Source: Alistipes sp. (lineage in GTDB: Bacteria; Bacteroidota; Bacteroidia; Bacteroidales; Rikenellaceae). Taken from it: 10,770 nt of DNA. Positions within the stretch are counted from its first letter, which is position 1; every line of letters begins with the position of its first letter. A program made the translations under genes and the position numbers. Below are positions 1 to 4,933 of this stretch, piece by piece. The notes under the pieces were generated by a model. The model ran no database searches, was not told the origin of the DNA, and saw only the letters and a list, made by a program, of their open reading frames with translations. The stretch covers positions 1-10,770 of the forward strand of contig JAHHQK010000056.1 in NCBI GenBank assembly GCA_020026435.1. Reading direction: 5' to 3'.

Positions 1-40
1 GTCACGCACGGGGTCAGGGGTTCGAGTCCCCTACACACCG
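1..40 (+). tRNA. tRNA-Asp(GTC), 3' part only
   Basis: This is the 3' portion of a tRNA cut by the window start. Reading back from the end gives a discriminator G at 40, the 3' acceptor strand ACACACC at 33-39, a T arm with AGGGG/CCCCT stem (16-20 and 28-32) and TTCGAGT loop, a five-base variable region GGGTC (11-15), and the 3' side of the anticodon stem GCACG (6-10). The two bases before that (AC, 4-5) close the anticodon loop, so the anticodon is GTC at 1-3, which decodes Asp. A discriminator G also fits tRNA-Asp. The bases after G40 are CAG, so CCA is not encoded and must be added after transcription. The 5' half and the D arm lie outside the window. Confidence 0.9.
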
Positions 41-43
41 CAG

Positions 44-76
44 AAAGTCTTGAAGTTTCCTTCAAGACTTTTTTGT
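44..76 (+). terminator. Intrinsic terminator after tRNA-Asp
   Basis: A perfect 11-bp stem (AAGTCTTGAAG at 45-55 and CTTCAAGACTT at 60-70) with a four-base loop is followed by a T run at 69-74. It starts four bases after the tRNA, so it ends the tRNA transcript or operon. Confidence 0.9.
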
Positions 77-200
77 TTTCACCCCTCTCTCCCCGACATC
101 CCATTCAGCGAGATCGTTTTTTGAAGATCTCGGCTCATACGATAAATTTCGGCCACTCGACAAACCCGGGGAGTATTGACGAAGTGCTGCTGAAAAATAA

Positions 201-208
201 TATCTTTG
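201..208 (+). promoter_or_regulatory. Candidate -7 box (TATCTTTG), rightward
   Basis: TATCTTTG matches the TAnnTTTG element recognised by the Bacteroidetes primary sigma factor. A good -33 TTTG at the usual 19-20 nt is missing; the nearest TTG is 22 nt upstream. No gene follows on this strand, so it is either fortuitous or drives a small or antisense RNA that would run toward the 3' end of the leftward hydrolase. Confidence 0.25.
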
Positions 209-360
209 CACCCCAAAGAATAAAGGGTAACCGCAAAACAATCAATACGCTCTACGATTCTTGGGAATCTGCGAATCACGCAAAAATTGGAGCAGTCCCG
301 ATTTTCGGGAATCCGCTTGGGCCTTTCCTCAATACTTCCCCACAAACCTCAAAACACACG

Positions 361-388
361 CCCCGCAGAACAATCTCGTTCCACGGGG
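361..388 (-). terminator. Probable terminator of the amide hydrolase gene
   Basis: An 11-bp stem with two G-T wobbles (361-371 with 378-388, loop 372-377) lies 41 nt beyond the stop codon of the leftward hydrolase. Read leftward it is followed by GTGTGTTTTG, a moderately T-rich tail. On the + strand no T run follows, so it probably works only leftward. Confidence 0.6.
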
Positions 389-428
389 CGCGAATCTATA
401 TGTGGGGAGCCATTCCCGACCTCACAAC

Positions 429-1526
429 TTAGCTGATCTTGAGGTACTCGATCGGCTGCTCCCGGGTCAGATCCAGGTCGCGAAGCTGGAACTTCACCTT
501 GCCGAAGTCGATCGTATTGAGGTCGATGCAACGCAGGCTGCTGTTGTACTGCGTGCGGTAGTAGAACTTACGTCCCTGGATGTCGGCCACGGCCGTCCAC
601 TGCGTGGCACTCAGCATATCGGGCATGATCTTGGGATCGGGATACTCGATACCAACCGGAACATCGAAATTATTGAGGATCTGGAAGGTCTGCAACACTG
701 CCTTGTAACCCGTGGGCTGGGTGCGTGCCGAGCTGACGTAGAACACCGCACGTACGAAACGCGACGGAGGAGTGACATCACCCGGAAGTCCCAGCGAGGC
801 CGATCCCGCACCGAACGGACGCAGCTCCACACCCGGCATGATTTCGCGCGAGGGAGCACTGCCCGGCATGATGTTGACGTAGTTATTCAGATTCAGCATT
901 TGGAAATCGAAAGACGGGGCATTAGTCACCACGCCCACACGATCCTCGAAAATTGTCGGCGTGCCGTCCAGATACTCCACCACGACCTGACGGCCCGTAG
1001 AGTCGGCCAGGCGGAAATGGGCCGTGCCGAAACCGCGTCCATAGGGCACAACATGGATCTCCTTAAGGGCCTGCTCCATTTCGTCGATGGTGGCAAAGTT
1101 GGCCAGGGCCCACGACAGGAATTGACCGTCCTCGATGGTCGTGGAGTTATACTTGGGGTCGTATTTCTCGAACACCCCATAGCCCGGGAAGTAGAACAAC
1201 TCGCCCACCAGCCCCTTCTCGTTGATGCCCTCGGCCAGGAGGTTGTCCTTCAACACGCCGATGCCGACATAGCCGTATTTGGCCGTGATCTTCATCCCCT
1301 CGTCACCCGAAGGGGTCTGCGCCATAAGCGTGTAGCCGCGGGGAACGATCATATAGCGCGAATTCATGACAAACGAGCCCCACTCCATCGTGCGGCCCAC
1401 AACATAGCTTCCGTCGGCGGCCTTGAACGAGATACCCGTGCAGCCCTTCGCCTCGCCGAAGCTCCACAAGGCGGCTACCGAAGCCACCGCCAGCAATGAA
1501 TGGCGTAAAAATCCAAAATACTTCAT
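429..1526 (-). CDS. Secreted choloylglycine hydrolase-family (linear amide C-N hydrolase) protein
   Basis: The 365-aa product belongs to the Ntn-hydrolase superfamily that includes bile salt hydrolases and penicillin V acylases, which cleave non-peptide amide bonds. Residues 1-26 are a signal peptide with a hydrophobic core at about 10-22, so the enzyme is probably periplasmic or exported. Maturation should expose Cys29 in the CTG motif as the N-terminal nucleophile. Family landmarks follow in order: GRTMEW (Arg45, with Glu48 at the usual Asp position), TNAP with Asn202, and LPGDVTPPSRFVRA with Arg256, the usual active-site arginine. The size is close to other Gram-negative members plus a leader. 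The start ATG (1524-1526) places the leader directly before the catalytic core; no Shine-Dalgarno is present, as is usual in this phylum. The gene stands alone, and a hairpin terminator follows. The substrate cannot be told from sequence: bile salts, N-acyl amides and penicillin V are all possible. Confidence 0.88.
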   Translation of the reverse strand: MKYFGFLRHSLLAVASVAALWSFGEAKGCTGISFKAADGSYVVGRTMEWGSFVMNSRYMIVPRGYTLMAQTPSGDEGMKITAKYGYVGIGVLKDNLLAEGINEKGLVGELFYFPGYGVFEKYDPKYNSTTIEDGQFLSWALANFATIDEMEQALKEIHVVPYGRGFGTAHFRLADSTGRQVVVEYLDGTPTIFEDRVGVVTNAPSFDFQMLNLNNYVNIMPGSAPSREIMPGVELRPFGAGSASLGLPGDVTPPSRFVRAVFYVSSARTQPTGYKAVLQTFQILNNFDVPVGIEYPDPKIMPDMLSATQWTAVADIQGRKFYYRTQYNSSLRCIDLNTIDFGKVKFQLRDLDLTREQPIEYLKIS

Positions 1527-2063
1527 TGATTTATTCAGATTACTCTCTTGCGAGATGGTTCATAAAAATTTTATCCATAGAACATTCCGTTCTTCCCCAT
1601 CTTCTGCAATACTTATACCAAGCCCGCATCAGGACCCGCCGCCTCCCGATTTTTTCCGATTTTTCCGCAGCCGCTCCCTGCCTCTTCCCATCGCCCCACT
1701 TCCTTTCATGCCGACACACTCTCCTGCCGCCGCCGTCCGAATCACGCTGCACGCCCCACTCCCTTTTTACCGGGATCATGCTGCACCGACCCAAGCCCCT
1801 CCAGCTGCCCCGGAGCGAAAGTGCCCCCCCCAAATGATCCTCCGCGCATAAAGCCCTGCGCACAGGCTCGCACGCGACCGCTCAAAAAGAAGATATGTCT
1901 GTAATTACGCATAAAAATTCAATCATTTGTTATTTAATAAATTATTCGTAAGATTTGAGGGGGAGAGGCATTGATTTTTTCGGATGCAATCATATTTTTC
2001 TTTCATTTTATCCCCGGACATCCGTCCCACGTAGGACAAACCGCCCCCGAGAGGAGGGCCGCA

Positions 2064-2095
2064 TTTGGAAATTCGGAATTTTATTGATACCTTGC
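2064..2095 (+). promoter_or_regulatory. Candidate promoter of the GT90 gene
   Basis: TTTG (2064-2067) is followed after 20 nt by TACCTTGC (2088-2095), close to the Bacteroidetes -33/-7 pattern. Transcription would start near 2102, about 30 nt before the ATG at 2133. A weaker upstream pair, TTTG at 1926-1929 and AAGATTTG at 1950-1957, also has 20-nt spacing and could be a second start. Confidence 0.45.
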
Positions 2096-2109
2096 TCTTT
2101 GATTGTGAA

Positions 2110-2124
2110 CCCATCGCGGATGGG
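2110..2124 (+). promoter_or_regulatory. Small leader hairpin just before the GT90 start codon
   Basis: CCCATC (2110-2115) and GATGGG (2119-2124) form a perfect 6-bp stem with a GCG triloop. It ends eight bases before the ATG at 2133, so it sits where a ribosome would load. It may tune initiation at 2133 or favour the next in-frame ATG at 2166. Confidence 0.4.
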
Positions 2125-2132
2125 CAATAACC

Positions 2133-3125
2133 ATGAATGCCAAACACCCTAAAATTCAAAACGATATGAGCCTATTCCCCGATCGTCGTGGAAAAAACAA
2201 CAAGATACTCTACTATCTGAAAGGTGCGAGTATGTACCTCACTCCGTCGGGAATCCTGCACCGTCGTCTGAAAAACACCCTCAGGGATTATCACCGCCGC
2301 CCCGATGCCGCGGAGATCGACGCCCGCGTGGATTACTACTGCCGTCTGGAGGGCCGCCACACCCTGGCTCCCGATGCCCCCACACTCGGTGCTCATACCC
2401 TCCGCCACTCGATCAGCGCCTACTTCTTCGATACGTTTGAGTTCACGCGCTACTTTCCCCGGACGCTGCGCTGGATGTACCGTTTCGGCGACATGAGCGA
2501 CATCCCGGCCTATCCCTCGATCCAGAAGGCCCGCCGCATCCTGCCCGACAACGACAACGCCGTGATCATGAAGCTGGACAAGGTACGCCACTTTCTCCAC
2601 GTCGACGACCCCATACCCTTCGAGCAGAAGCAGAACAAGATCATCTTCCGCGGTGTGACCGCCAAGAAACCCAAACGCGAGGCCTTCCTGCTCCGCTACC
2701 ACGACCACCCGTTGTGCGATGTGGGTGATGTGGGCGGCACTCCGGGCATTCCCCAGGCCCCGAAGATCAGCATGTACGACCACCTGCCCTACAAATTCAT
2801 CATGTGTCTGGAGGGCAACGACGTGGCCACCAATCTGAAGTGGGTCATGTCGTCGAACTCGATCGCCGTGATGCCGCGTCCGACCTGCGAGTCGTGGTAC
2901 ATGGAGGGGACACTGCTCCCGGGCGTACACTACATCGAGATCAAACCCGACTTCTCGGATCTCATCGAGCGCGTCGGCTACTACATCGACCACCCCGACG
3001 AGGCCGCCCTCATCGTGAAGAACGCCCAGGCCTATGCCCGCCGATTCCGCAACGAGGAGCGCGAGCAGATCATCTCCCTGCTGGTCATGGACAAATACCT
3101 GAAGTGCGTGAACCCCGCCAAATAG
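2133..3125 (+). CDS. Glycosyltransferase family 90 (CAP10/LPS-modifying type)
   Basis: The 330-aa product resembles GT90 enzymes, a family that includes fungal Cap10 xylosyltransferases, animal POGLUT/Rumi glucosyltransferases and bacterial LPS-modifying proteins. Typical parts are visible: an IIFRG strand and loop at 170-174 followed by a basic helix, a HPLCDVG segment at 192-198, and the C-terminal donor-binding block YKFIMCLEGNDVATNLKWVM at 220-239, then a strand ending in MPRPTCESWYMEG and a VHYIEI strand at 265-270. No signal peptide or membrane helix is evident, so it probably acts at the cytoplasmic side on a lipid-linked or core glycan. In-frame ATGs at 2133, 2166 and 2232 are possible starts; family-like sequence (NKILYYLKGA) begins near residue 23, so 2133 or 2166 fits. 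No other glycan genes lie beside it. Donor and acceptor sugars are unknown. Confidence 0.85.
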   Translation: MNAKHPKIQNDMSLFPDRRGKNNKILYYLKGASMYLTPSGILHRRLKNTLRDYHRRPDAAEIDARVDYYCRLEGRHTLAPDAPTLGAHTLRHSISAYFFDTFEFTRYFPRTLRWMYRFGDMSDIPAYPSIQKARRILPDNDNAVIMKLDKVRHFLHVDDPIPFEQKQNKIIFRGVTAKKPKREAFLLRYHDHPLCDVGDVGGTPGIPQAPKISMYDHLPYKFIMCLEGNDVATNLKWVMSSNSIAVMPRPTCESWYMEGTLLPGVHYIEIKPDFSDLIERVGYYIDHPDEAALIVKNAQAYARRFRNEEREQIISLLVMDKYLKCVNPAK

Positions 3126-3158
3126 GACCTCTCCCTGCCACAACTCCGCCCCGATACG

Positions 3159-3262
3159 ATACGGACGGCAAGCGGCCCGACATACCCCGGCCGACAACCG
3201 GCCCGGCCGAGGCTTGAGTTCCCACAAAGCAGGGGTATATGAGCAAAAAATACGGACGGCAA
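3159..3262 (+). repeat. 13-bp direct repeat sharing a terminator arm
   Basis: ATACGGACGGCAA occurs at 3159-3171 and again at 3250-3262, where it is part of the 5' arm of the terminator stem. The 3' arm (3278-3290) could therefore pair with either copy in a GT90 transcript. The segment between the copies is GC-rich and includes a small GGCCG/CGGCC hairpin at 3189-3203. Confidence 0.6.
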
Positions 3263-3294
3263 CCCGGTACAAAAAGGTTGCCGTCCGTATTTTA
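3245..3294. terminator. Bidirectional terminator between convergent genes
   Basis: A perfect 18-bp inverted repeat (3247-3264 with 3276-3293, loop 3265-3275) is bordered by an A run on the left and a T run on the right, so it gives a hairpin plus U tract in both directions. It lies between the stops of the convergent GT90 gene (3125) and membrane protein gene (3349) and should end both transcripts. Confidence 0.93.
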
Positions 3295-3348
3295 TGTTTC
3301 CGCTTAACGGGCCCCGATCGGACACCAGTATGCCGAGCCTCAAAAAAA

Positions 3349-4257
3349 CTATGCAAGTTTCACCCGCTCATTCTTATGTCCCCGCCAATACAGATACACG
3401 CCCAAGGCGATGAAAGCCAGCAGGATGACCGTCATTTCGAGTTTGTGCTCCAAAGGAGCGACCCAGATCTCGCTGAGCAGATCCATGCGTCCGAGGATCT
3501 CGACGGGCGTCCAAAAGAGAATCACCGCAGGGATGGCCATGCGGATGTTGGCTCCCCACGCCCCCAGCCTCAACTGCTTGGCGAAAATAAAGAACGAACC
3601 GATCAGACAGCCCACTCCCACCATCAGGGTCACGATGCTCTCCTCTCCGAGGAATTCATCGTCGTAGCAGAACATCAGCAGCAGGTACGATGTCCAAAGG
3701 ATCATCATCAGCTCCATGAAGGTCACCACCGCGACGTGGCGCGTCATGGGGCGTGCGGCGATCTCGTTCTTGCGGCCGCGGAACAACAGACGCTGCCACC
3801 AGTTGATGAAGTTGCATCCGTTGCGGGTCGAGAAGACATACATGAGCATGATCATCATCCAGAACCCGAACGAGGCGGGCAGGATCAGATACTCCGGGCG
3901 GGTCACGATCTCACCGCTCACGGGATCCAGCTCGGGCTGAGTGCCGAAGCGGTTGGCGAAATACATGAAGAGGAACTCCACCCATCCTGTCCAGAACAAC
4001 AGTCCGCCGAAGAATCCCCACAGCGTCTGGCGCGTGTCGCCCTTGACCATCACGCCCACCACAACCATCACCATACCGACCCCGCCCAGGGCAAAGGCCG
4101 CACGGTGGAGGGCTTCACTGCTGAGGAAATGCTCCATGAGGATCATCAGCGCGTGACCCAACGGCATGGTGAAAAGCACCAAAAGAAACGATGCCACGGC
4201 CTTCCACCAATGACGGCGGGCAGCAGGCAGCACAACATTTACATTACGGTTTTCCAT
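3349..4257 (-). CDS. Eight-helix integral membrane protein of unknown function
   Basis: I do not recognise the family. From the ATG at 4257 the product is 302 aa and starts MENRNVNV; the frame also opens two codons earlier at a TTG (4263), which I reject in favour of the ATG. About eight hydrophobic segments can be seen, near residues 17-42, 52-72, 78-101, 122-145, 174-198, 206-228, 236-256 and 271-291. Aromatic residues are frequent (for example FGFWMMIMLMYVF and NFINWWQRLLF), and basic loops follow helices 4 and 6. Acidic and His residues lie inside or next to helices (HALMILMEH, FMELMM, FCYDDEF), which could mean a redox, transport or scaffolding role, but nothing specific can be assigned. 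It has its own promoter about 110-140 bp upstream and shares the bidirectional terminator downstream, so it appears to be a single-gene unit. Confidence 0.8.
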   Translation of the reverse strand: MENRNVNVVLPAARRHWWKAVASFLLVLFTMPLGHALMILMEHFLSSEALHRAAFALGGVGMVMVVVGVMVKGDTRQTLWGFFGGLLFWTGWVEFLFMYFANRFGTQPELDPVSGEIVTRPEYLILPASFGFWMMIMLMYVFSTRNGCNFINWWQRLLFRGRKNEIAARPMTRHVAVVTFMELMMILWTSYLLLMFCYDDEFLGEESIVTLMVGVGCLIGSFFIFAKQLRLGAWGANIRMAIPAVILFWTPVEILGRMDLLSEIWVAPLEHKLEMTVILLAFIALGVYLYWRGHKNERVKLA

Positions 4258-4369
4258 ATACAATCACTTGGGGCGGCAGACACACGGACCGTGCCCCACA
4301 GAAGACCTTCTTAAGAACTGCATCCGGATCGGAATCTGTCGCCGAATCATAAATTTAAGTTTTCGGATG

Positions 4370-4400
4370 CAAATTAACGACATATTCTCCAATCCTCAAA
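4370..4400 (-). promoter_or_regulatory. Promoter of the membrane protein gene
   Basis: Read leftward, TTTG (4400-4397) is followed after 19 nt by TTAATTTG (4377-4370), a 7-of-8 match to TAnnTTTG. Transcription would start near 4363, giving a leader of about 105 nt before the ATG at 4257. Confidence 0.65.
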
Positions 4401-4598
4401 TGCCTATTTTTAGGTATTTCGGTCTTCGGCATCGGGCATTCGTCCGTTTTTCCCGAAATTCCGCCCCCGAATCGGGGAAAAACCTCAACGGGGACTCTCC
4501 ATCCCCAAAAAACTTTTCCCGGGGAGAGTATCTTCAGCCGATCCGGACGGGAGGGGCATTCCGCACCTTTTATTTATTATAGAGGGGCACATCCTCAC

Positions 4599-4621
4599 GA
4601 CAAACGCTCCCTCCGTTTGTC
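4599..4621. repeat. 8-bp inverted repeat
   Basis: GACAAACG (4599-4606) and CGTTTGTC (4614-4621) form a perfect stem with a seven-base loop CTCCCTC. No T run follows on either strand, so it does not look like a terminator. It could be an operator or part of an RNA fold; no function is assigned. Confidence 0.45.
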
Positions 4622-4817
4622 AGACACCGCCTCGCTTGGGTAGATGTCCGTGCCGTCTCCTTTGGGGCGGCTCCATTCCAGAGGGAAGGGCAACCGTGGA
4701 TCGAGGGATTGGACTTCTGAGGGATCTGAAAGATTTGAGGGTTGGGAGGGTTAGAATTTTGAGAATTAGGGGGCCAGGGTTCAGAAGAAAAGGAATTTCG
4801 GGGAAAAGGGAGCAACA

Positions 4818-4861
4818 AGCAAACAGCCTGTCAGGCAGTATGATTGACTGCCTGACAGGCT
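4818..4861 (-). terminator. Terminator of the ABC-F gene, with nested palindromes
   Basis: A perfect 15-bp stem (4825-4839 with 4847-4861, loop 4840-4846) lies 73 nt beyond the ABC-F stop. Read leftward it is followed by GTTTGCTTGTTG, a T-rich tail. Each arm is itself a near-palindrome (GCCTG-N-CAGGC), so the two arms could also fold separately. Confidence 0.8.
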
Positions 4862-4933
4862 AATGAACCGGGGATCAGAGTTCCGTATTCCGATCCCTCA
4901 CTTTAAAATTTCACACTCCGAGGTTTTGAGCGC

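Larger units (their letters stand above)
77..428. other. Intergenic gap with a short near-repeat and a lone promoter-like box
   Basis: I find no convincing gene here: the open frames lack coding character and overlap each other. Three things are visible. A TATCTTTG box (201-208, + strand) matches the Bacteroidetes -7 consensus, but its best -33 partner (TTG at 176-178) is 22 nt away, which is long. Two 15-nt near-identical segments (255-269 and 299-313, 13 of 15 matching) each fold into a small hairpin. A hairpin at 361-388 probably terminates the leftward hydrolase gene. A small rightward RNA starting near 215 is possible but unproven. Confidence 0.5.
1527..2132. other. Intergenic gap: pyrimidine-rich tract, then AT-rich leader of the GT90 gene
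   Basis: This gap lies between the divergent hydrolase and GT90 genes. From about 1620 to 1820 the + strand is unusually rich in C and T, with runs such as CCCCCCCC near 1825-1832, and the frames open through it look non-coding. From about 1880 to 2100 it turns AT-rich and carries promoter-like elements for the GT90 gene. I could not find a good promoter for the hydrolase on the minus strand within about 110 bp of its start. Confidence 0.5.
4258..4933. other. 676-bp intergenic region with inverted repeats and a purine-rich tract
   Basis: No gene is convincing here; the one sizeable minus-strand frame (4570-4818) is low-complexity Pro/Asn/Ser/Gln and probably an accident of the purine-rich DNA. 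From left to right the region holds the leader and promoter of the membrane protein gene (to 4400), a compound inverted repeat (4475-4520, inner stem 4490-4494 with 4502-4506), an 8-bp hairpin (4599-4606 with 4614-4621), a G-rich stretch (about 4680-4815), the ABC-F terminator (4825-4861) and a 6-bp hairpin (4871-4876 with 4892-4897) in the ABC-F 3' untranslated region. Confidence 0.55.

Noticed and set aside
261..1499. Long + strand frame (412 codons) over the hydrolase gene
   Set aside because: It is a shadow of the minus-strand hydrolase. Its product is Arg/His-rich without recognisable domains, while the minus-strand frame shows a signal peptide and all family motifs.
1540..1863. Minus-strand 107-codon frame in the pyrimidine-rich tract
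   Set aside because: The product is Arg/Gly-rich and follows from the base skew; no initiation signal or family resemblance is seen.
2172..3356. Minus-strand frame (394 codons) opposite the GT90 gene
   Set aside because: Shadow frame in GC-rich DNA; it runs through the bidirectional terminator and its product (Val/His/Gly-rich) shows no family features.
3214..4314. + strand frame (366 codons) over the membrane protein gene
   Set aside because: The translation is His/Gln/Glu-rich, typical of the antisense of a membrane protein, and it crosses the terminator at 3245-3294.
4570..4818. Minus-strand 82-codon frame in the purine-rich tract
   Set aside because: Low-complexity Pro/Asn/Ser/Gln translation of repeat-like DNA; it begins at the tail of the ABC-F terminator and has no promoter.
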